Positions 15,957 through 24,934 of a stretch of 64,000 nt of DNA are shown here, in pieces (position 1 is the first letter of the stretch; each line of letters starts with the position of its first letter). The translations under genes and the position numbers were made by a program. The notes beneath the pieces are model-generated. The model was not told where the DNA came from, ran no database searches, and saw nothing but the letters and a program-made list of their open reading frames with translations. Source of the stretch: VXNE01 sp965217825 (GTDB lineage Bacteria; Pseudomonadota; Gammaproteobacteria; Pseudomonadales; Azotimanducaceae); assembly GCA_965217825.1 (NCBI GenBank), contig OZ244571.1, positions 2,976,001 through 3,040,000 on the forward strand. Reading direction: 5' to 3'.

Positions 15957-18070
15957 AGATCGGTTCCAGGTTCCGGGGTCCGCGCCTGCGCACCAAACTG
16001 CTGCTGCTGGCGCTCGGCGTATTGGCGCTGCCCTACCTGTCGTATCTCCAACTGGCGGAGATGGAGCGCCTCCTCATCCAGGGCCAGTCCCACGCGCAGT
16101 TGCTTACCGCCGGGGGAATCTCCACCCTGTTCAATGCCCGGGCGGACCTGTTCAACGATCTTCCCGTCAGCCTCGAGGACTACGAACCTCTCTTCGCGCA
16201 CCCCATTGAGAGCCGCGTGCGTCTCGACGGCAGGATCGAGGATTGGGGCGAAGTGGAAACCCGGATGCAACGATTCGGTGCGGAGGACGGCGAAGCCCGC
16301 GACGGCAGCTTCAGTCTGGTGCTCGGCGAACGGGGCGGCTATCTCTACGGGTTCATGAAGATCCTTGACGACGCGAGGATGTACCGCGAACCTTCCTCGC
16401 TACGGCTCGACAACGCCGACCACGTACGGTTGAGCTTCATCCGCACCGACGGCGAAGAAGGGCGGGCAACCATCACCCTGCCCCGCCCGGGGGTCACCAC
16501 GGCATATCGCATGCAGGAGGACTGGCGCTATGCCGAAACCGGCGCCCCGGCGAAGATCCCGGGCCATCTGATGGAGACCGGGCAGGGATACGATGTCGAG
16601 TTTCGGTTGCCGCTGTCGCTGCTCGGGTCGCGACGATATTTCGGCGTCGCTTTTGCGGACGTGGATGCGCCGACGCGCGAGATGCGCGCCATCACGCAAA
16701 CGCTGCCGACCGCCGGCAAGGAGAGCTTCAACCTGGTAATTCTCCGCTCGCCTGAATTGTTGGACATCATCGAGGGTCTAGGCTATTCGGGCTCTCGCAT
16801 CCTCGTCATCGATCCGGAACGAAGGGTGCGCGCCGAAACCGGCAGCCACACCATCGCCGGCAAGCGGCGGGACGAATCCGACTGGATCTATAAGATCGGC
16901 GAGTGGATTCGCAGATTCTCATCGACCGTCCCGGAAGCTGGAACCGTCGAGGAGGTCATCGACGCCTCGCTGGAAGGCGGACCGATCGCGCGGTCGCGCA
17001 CGTTGGAGAACGGCGTCGAGATCATCACTGCGGCGTATCCCATCGTTTCGAACGACGACATCCTCGGCACCGTGCTGGTCGAACAGAACATGGACCAGAT
17101 TCTGGCTTTCCAATACGAGGCGATCGAACGGGTGATGCTTGTCTCCGCCTTGATCCTGTTGTTCGTCTTCCTGGCGTTGTTTGCGTTTTCCGCCCGACTT
17201 GCATGGCGGATACGCAACCTGCGTCGCGAGGCGGCGGCGGCGATCGATGAGTACGGTCGACTACGTACCTTGTCGCTGAAGGCCGAACGCCGTGCCGGCG
17301 ACGAGATCGGCGACCTGTCGCGCAGCGTGTCCAACGTCTTGACGCGCTTGCACCAGCACAACACGTTCCTGGAGAACATGCCGCGCACGCTCCGCCACGA
17401 GATCAACAATCCACTCAATACGCTGAGCACTTCACTGCAACACCTGGAACACGAGAGCCCGTCGGCCGCGAGCAAGTATCTGGCCAGCGCCAAACGCGGG
17501 GTCATGCTGATCGGCTCCATCGTGCAGAACCTGGCCGACGCCGCCAACCTGGAGGAATCCCTGCAGGCGGAGGAACTTGAGGTCATAGACATGCAGCAGT
17601 TCCTCGAGCGCTACGTCGGCAACCTGAAGACGACCCAGAAACACCGGGAGATCGTATTCCGCGGCGTCTCCCGTCCGCTACTCGCGCGGATTGCCGACTT
17701 CAGGGTCGAACAGCTGCTGGACAAGATCATCGACAACGCCGTCGACTTCCACCATCCGGGCAGTCCCATCAAGGTGCAGTTGGACGACTATGGAGACGCG
17801 CTGCAAATTACGGTGGCCAATCGAGGGCCGGTTCTGCCTCCCATGGACGGCGAGTCGCTGTTTGAGTCCATCGTCAGCCACCGAGGCCCGCAAAGCCGAC
17901 TGCATTTCGGCTTGGGCCTGTACGTCGTGCGTGTGATCGCCGAATACCACGGCGGAACGGTGCGCGCAGCCAACCTGGCGGACGGCTCCGGGGTCGCCGT
18001 CATGGTGCGGCTGCCGCTGTTTTCTTCTGTCGCGGCAAACGAGGAACTGGGAGCAGCGCGGTCCAACTAG
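15953..18070 (+). CDS. Membrane sensor histidine kinase, PdsS-like
   Basis: A 705-aa sensor kinase with an N-terminal helix (about 14-34), a periplasmic domain of about 350 residues, a second helix (about 395-418, MLVSALILLFVFLALFAF), then HAMP, HisKA and HATPase modules. The phosphorylated histidine is in LRHEINNPLNTL (about 481), the N box is DKIIDNAVDF (about 590) and the G box FGLGLYVV (about 652). The first 280 residues include a segment (about 75-270: LDGRIEDWGEVE, RLDNADHVRLSFI, GYDVEFRLPLSLLG) that reads like a carbohydrate-binding-type beta sandwich, matching the kinase of the dedicated sortase system (TIGR03785 type). No sortase or sortase target was found in this window, so the controlled genes are unknown. 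Confidence 0.88.
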   Translation: MKIGSRFRGPRLRTKLLLLALGVLALPYLSYLQLAEMERLLIQGQSHAQLLTAGGISTLFNARADLFNDLPVSLEDYEPLFAHPIESRVRLDGRIEDWGEVETRMQRFGAEDGEARDGSFSLVLGERGGYLYGFMKILDDARMYREPSSLRLDNADHVRLSFIRTDGEEGRATITLPRPGVTTAYRMQEDWRYAETGAPAKIPGHLMETGQGYDVEFRLPLSLLGSRRYFGVAFADVDAPTREMRAITQTLPTAGKESFNLVILRSPELLDIIEGLGYSGSRILVIDPERRVRAETGSHTIAGKRRDESDWIYKIGEWIRRFSSTVPEAGTVEEVIDASLEGGPIARSRTLENGVEIITAAYPIVSNDDILGTVLVEQNMDQILAFQYEAIERVMLVSALILLFVFLALFAFSARLAWRIRNLRREAAAAIDEYGRLRTLSLKAERRAGDEIGDLSRSVSNVLTRLHQHNTFLENMPRTLRHEINNPLNTLSTSLQHLEHESPSAASKYLASAKRGVMLIGSIVQNLADAANLEESLQAEELEVIDMQQFLERYVGNLKTTQKHREIVFRGVSRPLLARIADFRVEQLLDKIIDNAVDFHHPGSPIKVQLDDYGDALQITVANRGPVLPPMDGESLFESIVSHRGPQSRLHFGLGLYVVRVIAEYHGGTVRAANLADGSGVAVMVRLPLFSSVAANEELGAARSN

Positions 18071-18972
18071 CCCTCGAGGCTATATGACGCGTCCAGGGCT
18101 ATCTTGCCGTCGCAACGCACTTCGCCGCGTTCGACCATGTAGAGCATCGCGGCAAAGACACTTCGCGCCGCAGCGGGGTACATGAATTCCGGTAACTCGG
18201 CGTACATGATCGGCACCATCTCCTGGATCCTCTGGATGCCACGCCCGAGACACGCCCGAATCTCGGCCTCCCGCTCGAGCCGATGGGCGATGAATGCTTC
18301 CACATGCGGTTTGGGTCGCGTGATCGCCGGCCCGTGGGTGGGCCAATAGACTGTGTCATTGCGTTCGAGCAGGCGACGCAGGCTTGCCATGTAGCTCTTC
18401 ATGTCACCGTCCGGCGGCGACACGATACTGGTAGACCAGCCCATGACGTGATCGCCGGTGAACAACGCCCGCTCTTCCCGCAGTTGGTAACAGATGTGGT
18501 TGGACGTATGACCCGGCGTATAGACGCATTCCACCGACCAGCCGTCGCCTTCGATGACGTCGCCGTCCGACACCTTCACGTCCGGCGCGAAGTCCATGTC
18601 GCCCCCCTCCTCCACCGGCACGCCCTGTTCGATCTTGCCCGCGCCGTGGGGTCCATATCCGTAAGTGTCCGCATCCGTCGCCTCGCGCAGCAGCCGGCAT
18701 CCGGGCGAGTGATCCATATGCGTATGCGTTACCAGCACATGCGTGATGCGTTCTCCCACCGTCGCAGCCTTGATGGCTTCGATGTGGCCGGGGTCCGGGG
18801 GCCCCGGATCGATGACCGCTACGTTGCCCCGACCCAGGATGTAGGTCCCGGTTCCATGCAGCGTGAACGGACCGGGATTGTTTGCGATGACACGCCGGAT
18901 ATTGGCCGACAACTCGGCGACTTCGCCGTATTCGAACCGCAGTTCGCGCCGGAACGGGATTTCTATGCCCAC
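18067..18972 (-). CDS. Metallo-beta-lactamase-fold hydrolase (LACTB2-like)
   Basis: A 301-aa cytoplasmic MBL-fold protein. Metal ligands are in HTHMDHSPG (about 91-99), VYTPGHTSNH (about 157-166) and FTGDHVMG (about 176-183), with WPTHGPAI supplying the last histidine. The C-terminal extension (EAEIRACLGRGIQRIQEMV, then a winged-helix-like tail) matches LACTB2-type enzymes, which include endoribonucleases and thioester hydrolases. GTG 18972 is chosen as start because the upstream 25 codons come from the adjacent family A repeat; the ribosome-binding site is weak. It converges on the histidine kinase gene, overlapping its stop by 4 bp. Confidence 0.88.
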   Translation of the reverse strand: MGIEIPFRRELRFEYGEVAELSANIRRVIANNPGPFTLHGTGTYILGRGNVAVIDPGPPDPGHIEAIKAATVGERITHVLVTHTHMDHSPGCRLLREATDADTYGYGPHGAGKIEQGVPVEEGGDMDFAPDVKVSDGDVIEGDGWSVECVYTPGHTSNHICYQLREERALFTGDHVMGWSTSIVSPPDGDMKSYMASLRRLLERNDTVYWPTHGPAITRPKPHVEAFIAHRLEREAEIRACLGRGIQRIQEMVPIMYAELPEFMYPAAARSVFAAMLYMVERGEVRCDGKIALDASYSLEG

Positions 18973-18983
18973 GGAATTACACC

Positions 18984-19092
18984 AGCGCCATAAAAACCGT
19001 CGCCCTGCGGGCGCCGTCTTTTGGTCCCGCCCAAGCCCACCTATCATCCTGTCGATCTTGCCGCTGCTGCGGCAAGTCCGGCAGTCTGCTAG
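18984..19092 (+). repeat. Dispersed palindromic repeat, family A copy 2 (two modules)
   Basis: Module 1 (GCGCCATAAAAACCGTCGCC...) carries an inverted repeat around CGCCCTGCGGGCG and is followed by the CCGCCCAAGCCC tract. Module 2 contains a hairpin CTTGCCGctgctgCGGCAAG and ends in TGCTAG. It matches 3082-3140 (module 1) and 28885-29017 (both modules, inverted). Confidence 0.8.
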
Positions 19093-19313
19093 CGTTTCCG
19101 CAACAGCGGCGTCGTTCCTGAGATCGTTGGGCGGTGAAGATTCGGCGCATCGTCCCGTTCCGTGGCGGCCCGCAGTCTAGGACAAGGGCAGATGGGCCGC
19201 AACGTCGGGCAGGTCCGCCCTCACATCGTCCATTGCGCCCGCATTGCCGCGACAGGGACCATCGTTGGCAAGGGCATAGGGGTCACCCGGACGATGGTGC
19301 CACGAAAACGACA
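19093..19313. other. Intergenic stretch upstream of icd with no recognised gene
   Basis: Together with the repeat before it, this is part of a 412-bp gap between the divergent MBL-fold gene and icd. All frames were read; none gives a credible protein. Apart from the icd promoter just downstream, nothing was recognised. Confidence 0.6.
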
Positions 19314-19342
19314 CTGTAAACGCGTATCGCGGCCCCTATAAT
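19314..19342 (+). promoter_or_regulatory. Sigma-70 type promoter candidate for icd
   Basis: A perfect -10 hexamer TATAAT (19337-19342) with a weak -35 (CTGTAA, 19314-19319) at 17-bp spacing, about 40 bp upstream of the icd start codon. The -10 is convincing; the -35 matches consensus at only three positions. Confidence 0.55.
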
Positions 19343-19384
19343 TGCCGGTTCGCTCTTGCGCCCGATCCGCATTGGAGAATCGAA

Positions 19385-20641
19385 ATGGGATACCAGCACA
19401 TCGTCGTGCCCGACAAAGGCGAGAAGATCACCGTGGACGGCGACGGCAACCTGAACGTTCCGGACCATCCCATCATTCCGTTCATCGAGGGCGACGGCAT
19501 CGGCATCGACATTTCTCCCGTCATGATCAAGGTGGTCGACACGGCGGTTCAGAAGAGCTACGAGGGCGAACGTTCGATCTCGTGGATGGAGGTGTACGCC
19601 GGCGAGAAGGCGCTCGGGTTGTACGGCGAAGATCAGTGGCTGCCGGAAGAGACATTCGCGGTCATGCGCGAGTTTCACGTCGGTATCAAGGGTCCGATGA
19701 CGACGCCGGTGAGCGGCGGAATCCGGTCGCTCAACGTCGCCTTGCGGCAAGTGCTCGACCTGTACGTCTGCCAGCGGCCGGTTCGCTGGCTTCGAGGCGT
19801 GCCGAGCCCCGTGAAGGCACCGGAAAAGACCGACATGACGATCTTTCGCGAGAACACGGAGGACATATACGCCGGCATCGAATGGGAGGCGGACTCGGCG
19901 CAGGCAAGCAAGGTCATCAGCTTTTTGCAGGAAGAAATGGGCGTGCGGAATATCCGCTTCCCGAGACATTGCGGCATCGGCATCAAACCGATTTCCGTAG
20001 AGGGCACCCAGCGCCTGGTACGCAAGGCCCTGCAGTACGCGATCGCCGAAGATCGCGACTCGCTGACCTTCGTGCACAAGGGCAACATCATGAAATTCAC
20101 CGAGGGCGCGTTCAAGGACTGGGGCTACGCCCTCGCCGCCTCCGAATTCGGCGCGACACCCCTGGACGGCGGTCCGTGGCACGAACTGACAAACCCGAAC
20201 ACCGGCAAGCAGATCGTCATCAAGGACATGATCGCCGACGCCATGCTGCAACAGATCCTTACGCGCCCCGACGAATACGACGTCATCGCGACGATGAATC
20301 TGAACGGCGACTACCTCTCCGACGCCCTGGCGGCCCAGGTCGGCGGCATCGGCATCGCGCCGGGCGCCAACATCGGCGATACGGTCGCGTTGTTCGAAGC
20401 CACCCACGGCACGGCGCCCAAATACACGGGCCAGGACAAGGTCAATCCCGGCTCGCTTATCCTGTCAGCGGAAATGATGCTGCGCCATATGGGCTGGCGC
20501 GAAGCCGCCGACGCGATCATGCGGGGAATGGAAGCCGCCATTTCGCAGGGCACCGTCACGTACGATTTCGAGCGGCTGATGACCGGGGCCAAGCTGCTCA
20601 AATGTTCGGAGTTCGGCGACGCCGTGATCGCCAAGATGTGA
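19385..20641 (+). CDS. icd: NADP-dependent isocitrate dehydrogenase
   Basis: A 418-aa cytosolic TCA-cycle enzyme, the length of E. coli Icd, converting isocitrate to 2-oxoglutarate with NADPH formation. The phosphorylatable serine region is present as VSGGIRSLNVALRQVLDLYVC, and FRENTEDIYAGIEW, NLNGDYLSDALAAQVGGIGIAPGANIGD and the NADP-binding HGTAPKYTGQDKVNPGSLI are intact. The last, with K and Y downstream of HGTAP, favours NADP over NAD. GGAGAATCG precedes ATG 19385. With AceA (25978) it marks the glyoxylate branch point; no AceK kinase/phosphatase was seen nearby. Confidence 0.97.
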   Translation: MGYQHIVVPDKGEKITVDGDGNLNVPDHPIIPFIEGDGIGIDISPVMIKVVDTAVQKSYEGERSISWMEVYAGEKALGLYGEDQWLPEETFAVMREFHVGIKGPMTTPVSGGIRSLNVALRQVLDLYVCQRPVRWLRGVPSPVKAPEKTDMTIFRENTEDIYAGIEWEADSAQASKVISFLQEEMGVRNIRFPRHCGIGIKPISVEGTQRLVRKALQYAIAEDRDSLTFVHKGNIMKFTEGAFKDWGYALAASEFGATPLDGGPWHELTNPNTGKQIVIKDMIADAMLQQILTRPDEYDVIATMNLNGDYLSDALAAQVGGIGIAPGANIGDTVALFEATHGTAPKYTGQDKVNPGSLILSAEMMLRHMGWREAADAIMRGMEAAISQGTVTYDFERLMTGAKLLKCSEFGDAVIAKM

Positions 20642-20659
20642 ACCCGCCAGACGCGGCAG

Positions 20660-21139
20660 CTATGTGCTGCCGTCGTCCTGCCAGTGTTTCACCCGCTCGA
20701 AGTCGTCGCCCGTGGAGCGGATCCAGATCCCTTCCGATCCCGCGCGGGTCTCCTTTTTCCAGAACATCGCCTTCGTCTTCAGCATGTCCATGATGAACTC
20801 GCACCCGGCAAACGCCGAGCCGCGGTGCGTTGACGCCGCCAGCACGAGCACGATCTGATCCCCCGGCTTGAGGTCGCCGACGCGATGTATGACCACGACA
20901 TCCTGCAGCGGCCAGCGCCCGCGCGCCTCGTCAATGATGCGCTCGATGCTCGATTCCGTCATGCCGGGATAGTGCTCGAGAAAGAGTCCCGACACTTCCT
21001 CGCCCGCCCTCGCATGGTCCCGAACCAATCCCGCGAACGCGACGATGCCGCCCGCTGTGCCGCCAATGCGCTGTCGCAGCGCGTCCCATTCGCGAGCCAG
21101 GGAGAAGTCCTCCTGCTGGATGCGGATGCATACGGTCAT
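20660..21139 (-). CDS. moaE: Molybdopterin synthase catalytic subunit
   Basis: A 159-aa MoaE. Together with thiocarboxylated MoaD it inserts two sulfurs into cyclic pyranopterin monophosphate to form molybdopterin. The family motifs AFAGLVRDHARAGEEVSGLFLEHYPGM, DVVVIHRVGDLKPGDQIV, and the active-site lysines in MLKTKAMFWKKE are intact. It lies 2 bp after moaD, the last gene of a moaC-moaD-moaE operon that converges on icd. Confidence 0.96.
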   Translation of the reverse strand: MTVCIRIQQEDFSLAREWDALRQRIGGTAGGIVAFAGLVRDHARAGEEVSGLFLEHYPGMTESSIERIIDEARGRWPLQDVVVIHRVGDLKPGDQIVLVLAASTHRGSAFAGCEFIMDMLKTKAMFWKKETRAGSEGIWIRSTGDDFERVKHWQDDGST

Positions 21140-21141
21140 GC

Positions 21142-21402
21142 TCAGCCTCCGGTGACCGGCGGCATGAACGCGACTTCGTCGCCGGCGACCAGCACCGATT
21201 CTTCGCCGTTGTGTACCAACCGACGATTGATGGCCACGCGAACCTCTGCCGCGTCGAGCGCTGCCATCTGATCTGCGCCCAGGCGCGCCGCGAGACCTTG
21301 CCGCAGGTCGCGCAAACCCGCGCCGTCCCCGATCTCGACGTCAAGGAACTCGGTCTCCACCGCTTCCCTGAGTGAAGCGAAGAAGACGGCTCGAACCATC
21401 AT
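21142..21402 (-). CDS. moaD: Molybdopterin synthase sulfur carrier subunit
   Basis: An 86-aa ubiquitin-fold sulfur carrier. The C-terminus ends in FMPPVTGG; the final Gly-Gly is the site that is adenylated and thiocarboxylated. ATG 21402 (or the adjacent ATG 21399) overlaps the 3' end of moaC and is followed by moaE after 2 bp, so this is a tight operon. Longer versions of the frame run through moaC and are not real. Confidence 0.95.
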   Translation of the reverse strand: MMVRAVFFASLREAVETEFLDVEIGDGAGLRDLRQGLAARLGADQMAALDAAEVRVAINRRLVHNGEESVLVAGDEVAFMPPVTGG

Positions 21403-21869
21403 CGGCGCCACGCGCCGCTCGCGCCGCCGTCCTTGGCGACCAGTTGCACACTCTCGATGCGCATACCCCGATCCATGGACTTGCACATGTCGTAGACGGT
21501 AAGCGATGCGATGCTCGCCGCGGTCAACGCCTCCATCTCCACGCCTGTCTTTCCGCTCACCTTGCAACGCGCGTCGATGCGCAGCTTGTCCTCGCCGACT
21601 ATCTCGAAGTCCACCGTCACCGTGGACAGCGGCAGCGGATGGCATAGCGGAATAAGTTCGCTGGTGCGTTTGGCGGCCTGGATCCCGGCGATTCGCGCGG
21701 CGGCGAAGACATCGCCCTTGGGCACATTGCCGGAGCGGATCTCAGCCAACGTCGCGGGACGCATCGCGAGAATGGCCTCCGCTCGGGCCGTGCGCACGGT
21801 AATGGCCTTGTCCGACACGTCCACCATGCGCGCCGCGCCGTCATTGCCGATATGCGTTAGCTGCGTCAT
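21399..21869 (-). CDS. moaC: Cyclic pyranopterin monophosphate synthase
   Basis: A 156-aa MoaC, which rearranges the MoaA product to cyclic pyranopterin monophosphate. Landmarks: MVDVSDKAITVRTARAEA, GNVPKGDVFAAARIAGI, KRTSELIPLCHPLPLS, and KTGVEMEALTAASIASLTVYDMCK with the catalytic lysine at its KSMDRGM end. The start at ATG 21869 gives the usual length. moaA is not in the window, so the pathway must be completed elsewhere. Confidence 0.96.
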   Translation of the reverse strand: MTQLTHIGNDGAARMVDVSDKAITVRTARAEAILAMRPATLAEIRSGNVPKGDVFAAARIAGIQAAKRTSELIPLCHPLPLSTVTVDFEIVGEDKLRIDARCKVSGKTGVEMEALTAASIASLTVYDMCKSMDRGMRIESVQLVAKDGGASGAWRR

Positions 21870-21978
21870 GCACGGGATTACAAACCAGCGCACCCGGCCA
21901 TGCAACCAGCGAGTCCGCGTGTCTCTCGCCTTCTTGCGTACAATATCCGCTCCTTCACCGGTGTGGGACGAGTGTTCG

Positions 21979-23073
21979 GTGACCGGCCCCAAGGTTATCG
22001 TCGGCATATCGGGCGGCGTCGATTCGGCCGTCGCCGCCCTGCTCCTCATGCGGGGTGGGCACCGCGTCGAGGGCATGTTCATGAAGAACTGGGACGAGGA
22101 CGACGATGCAGAATATTGCGCCGCTGAAACCGACCGCGAGGATGCCCGGGCGGTGTGCTCCCAGCTCGGAATCGAACTGCACGAGGCAAACTTTGCGGCG
22201 GAATACTGGGACAATGTCTTCGAGCATTTTCTGGCCGAGTACGCTGCGGGACGCACCCCGAACCCGGATGTGCTCTGCAACCGCGAGATCAAGTTCAACC
22301 TGTTTCTCGACTATGCCCGACTGCTCGGCGCTGAAATGATCGCCACCGGCCACTATGTGCGTTCGTCGCATGCGAACGGCGAGTTCCAAATGCTTAAGGG
22401 CGTTGATCGGAACAAGGACCAAAGCTACTTCCTGCAGGCCGTGCCCGCCGCGCAGCTTCGACGGTGCCTGTTTCCGCTCGGCGAAATGTACAAGCCCGAG
22501 GTGCGGGAACTGGCTCGGGAGGCAGGCATTCCGGTGCACGACAAGAAGGACAGCACGGGCATCTGCTTTATCGGCGAGCGCCGCTTCGCCGAATTCCTCG
22601 CGCGCTACCTGCCTCCGCGCGAAGGGCGCATCATCGACGCGAAAGGCGAAACCCTCGGCGCCCACAGCGGCGTCGCGTACTATACGCTTGGCCAGCGGCA
22701 GGGACTCGGTATCGGAGGCCGCGCGAACCGGCCGGAAGCGCCCTGGTATGTCGTCTCGAAGGACGCCCACCGCAATGAACTTGTGGCAAGCCAGAACCAG
22801 GCAGACCTGATGAGCCAGAGCCTGACCGCCGACGAGATGAATTGGCTCGCCGATGTCGATCCGCCCCTCTCCTGCACTGCCAAGACGCGCTATGGGCAGG
22901 TCGACCAGGCCTGCCTCGTGACACGGCATGGGCATGGCATCCGAGTCGACTTCGAAGCGCCCCAGCGCGCGGTCGCCCCGGGGCAGTACGTCTGCCTGTA
23001 CGACGGCGACCGGTGTCTCGGCGGCGGCGTGATCGTTGCGGCGTTCTCCGGCGCAACGCGGGCGGTGGCGTAG
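21979..23073 (+). CDS. mnmA: tRNA-specific 2-thiouridylase
   Basis: A 364-aa enzyme that installs 2-thiouridine at position 34 of tRNA. The PP-loop GISGGVDSAVAALLL is near residues 9-23, the first catalytic cysteine is in NPDVLCNREIKF (about C100) and the second in DSTGICFIGER (about C196). RNKDQSYFLQAV and LGQRQGLGIGG are also typical. The start is GTG 21979; GTG 21961 would add six residues. A -10-like TACAAT lies at 21939-21944. It is divergent from moaC, and purB follows 14 bp downstream, an mnmA-purB pairing common in gammaproteobacteria. Confidence 0.96.
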   Translation: MTGPKVIVGISGGVDSAVAALLLMRGGHRVEGMFMKNWDEDDDAEYCAAETDREDARAVCSQLGIELHEANFAAEYWDNVFEHFLAEYAAGRTPNPDVLCNREIKFNLFLDYARLLGAEMIATGHYVRSSHANGEFQMLKGVDRNKDQSYFLQAVPAAQLRRCLFPLGEMYKPEVRELAREAGIPVHDKKDSTGICFIGERRFAEFLARYLPPREGRIIDAKGETLGAHSGVAYYTLGQRQGLGIGGRANRPEAPWYVVSKDAHRNELVASQNQADLMSQSLTADEMNWLADVDPPLSCTAKTRYGQVDQACLVTRHGHGIRVDFEAPQRAVAPGQYVCLYDGDRCLGGGVIVAAFSGATRAVA

Positions 23074-23087
23074 TGGAACAGGGATCG

Positions 23088-24449
23088 ATGTCAGCCATCT
23101 CCCCGCTCGACGGGCGCTATCGCGCGCGCGTGGCGGCGCTCGCGCCGCTCACCAGCGAGTTCGGCCTCATGCGCAACCGCGTGATGGTGGAAGTGGAGTG
23201 GTTCCTGCACCTCGCCGCCGAGGAGCAGATTCCCGAACTGCCGGACCCGGATCCCTCGGCCCGGCGCGCCGCTCGCGCGATCTGGCGGGACTTCGCGGTC
23301 GCCGATGCGGAGCGCATCCGGGACATCGAACGTACCACCAACCATGACGTCAAGGCGGTCGAGTACTTCGTCAAGGAACGGATGGAGCCCATTGCGACGG
23401 AGCACGTGGAGTTCGTGCATTTTGGCTGCACATCGGAGGACATCAACAACCTCGCCTACGCCGTAATGCTGAAACGTGCGCGGGAAGAGATCATGGTTCC
23501 CGCCATGCGCGAGCTGATCGAGCGCTTGAGGGAACTGGCGGCGGCGACCGCGGATGTCCCCATGCTTGCCCGCACGCATGGTCAAGCCGCATCGCCCACG
23601 ACGGTCGGCAAGGAACTTGCCGTGTTCATCGCCCGGCTCGAGCGCCAGCTCAACGGCTTCGAGGATATCGGAGTTCTGGGCAAGATGAACGGCGCGGTCG
23701 GCAACTACAACGCGCACCTCGCGGCATTCCCGGAAATCGACTGGCCCGCCCTCGCCGCCCGTTTTGTCGAAGGCATGGGCCTGGGTTTCAACGCATACAC
23801 GACCCAGATCGAGTCGCACGATTACATGGCCGAGTACTTCGATGCGCTGACCCGATTCAACCAGGTCCTCCTCGACCTGGCGCAGGATGTCTGGGGCTAT
23901 ATCGCGGTCGGCTATTTCAGGAGCCGACGTGTCGAGGGGGAAACCGGCAGTTCGACGATGCCGCACAAGGTCAATCCCATCGACTTCGAGAACGCCGAAG
24001 GAAACTTGGGTGTGGCCAACGCGCTGATGTCGCACCTCGCCCGCAAGCTTGCGGTGTCGCGCTGGCAACGCGATCTGTCCGACTCGACGGCGCTACGATC
24101 CGTTGGGACGTGTCTTGGCCATTCGCTCGTGGCCTACACGTCCGCCTTGCGGGGTATCGGCAAACTCGAACTCGATACCGAGCGGTTGCAACAGGACCTC
24201 GACAGCAGTTGGGAGGTGCTGGCGGAAGCCGTGCAGACCGTGATGCGCCGGGAGGGGCTGCAAGAGCCCTATGAACGACTGAAGGAATTGACGCGCGGAC
24301 GCGAGTTGGACGAAGCCTCGTTCAAGGCGCTGATCGAAGCGCTCGACCTGCCCGCATCCGCGCTTGATGCGTTGCGGCGATTGACTCCGGCAGGCTATAC
24401 GGGGCTGGCGCAGCGACTCGCGGAAATGCTTACACAGCCGGACTACTGA
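23088..24449 (+). CDS. purB: Adenylosuccinate lyase
   Basis: A 453-aa lyase acting twice in purine synthesis (SAICAR to AICAR; adenylosuccinate to AMP). It starts MSAISPLDGRYRARV and carries TNHDVKAVEYFVKE, the active-site HGQAASPTTVGKE and the flexible signature loop SSTMPHKVNPIDFENAEGN (about 288-306) with the catalytic serine. It is the E. coli-like PurB subtype of about 456 aa. ATG 23088 aligns with family N-termini. It follows mnmA closely and probably shares its transcript. Confidence 0.97.
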   Translation: MSAISPLDGRYRARVAALAPLTSEFGLMRNRVMVEVEWFLHLAAEEQIPELPDPDPSARRAARAIWRDFAVADAERIRDIERTTNHDVKAVEYFVKERMEPIATEHVEFVHFGCTSEDINNLAYAVMLKRAREEIMVPAMRELIERLRELAAATADVPMLARTHGQAASPTTVGKELAVFIARLERQLNGFEDIGVLGKMNGAVGNYNAHLAAFPEIDWPALAARFVEGMGLGFNAYTTQIESHDYMAEYFDALTRFNQVLLDLAQDVWGYIAVGYFRSRRVEGETGSSTMPHKVNPIDFENAEGNLGVANALMSHLARKLAVSRWQRDLSDSTALRSVGTCLGHSLVAYTSALRGIGKLELDTERLQQDLDSSWEVLAEAVQTVMRREGLQEPYERLKELTRGRELDEASFKALIEALDLPASALDALRRLTPAGYTGLAQRLAEMLTQPDY

Positions 24450-24460
24450 CGGCGGAAGAG

Positions 24461-24886
24461 ATGGAGTTTCGCGTCGTCGAGGCGGACTGGCATGCGCGAA
24501 GCGCGGAATTGATGGCGGTCCGCAACGCCGTTTTCATTGATGAGCAGGGCGTACCGCCGGACTTGGAATGCGATGGCCGCGACGCTGACGCCATGCATTT
24601 CCTCGCCACGGACAAAGCCGATAACCCGGTCGGCACGGCGCGCCTGCTCGCCGATGGTCAGATTGGTCGCATCGCCGTAATGCCCAAGTTTCGCCGTCGC
24701 GGCATCGGCCGCCGCCTGCTTGACCTCGCCCTCAAGTCTGCCGGCGCGCGAGGCGACCGCCGGGTCTGGCTGCACGCGCAGATCGACGCTCAGGAACTCT
24801 ATCTGCAAGCGGGGTTCCGCATCGTGGGCGAGCGTTTCATGGAGGCGGGAATCCCGCATATCGCGATGGAGCGCGACCTGAAATAG
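24461..24886 (+). CDS. GNAT family N-acetyltransferase
   Basis: A 141-aa acyltransferase. Residues about 19-32 (AVRNAVFIDEQGVP) and the acetyl-CoA loop RIAVMPKFRRRGIGRRLLDLAL (about 66-87, R-x-x-G-x-G) match the ElaA/YjcF-like subgroup. LHAQIDAQELYLQAGFRIVGE is the usual fourth-strand region. It starts 11 bp after purB and may be on the same transcript. The substrate is unknown. Confidence 0.88.
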   Translation: MEFRVVEADWHARSAELMAVRNAVFIDEQGVPPDLECDGRDADAMHFLATDKADNPVGTARLLADGQIGRIAVMPKFRRRGIGRRLLDLALKSAGARGDRRVWLHAQIDAQELYLQAGFRIVGERFMEAGIPHIAMERDLK

Positions 24887-24934
24887 GAGTTCGTGTTCCA
24901 CCCCGGCGCAATGTTCGGCCTTACGGCACTTGCA

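Noticed and set aside
18973..19047. Extended start of the MBL-fold hydrolase at 19047
   Set aside because: The extra 25 codons are translated from the family A repeat; GTG 18972 gives the family-like N-terminus.
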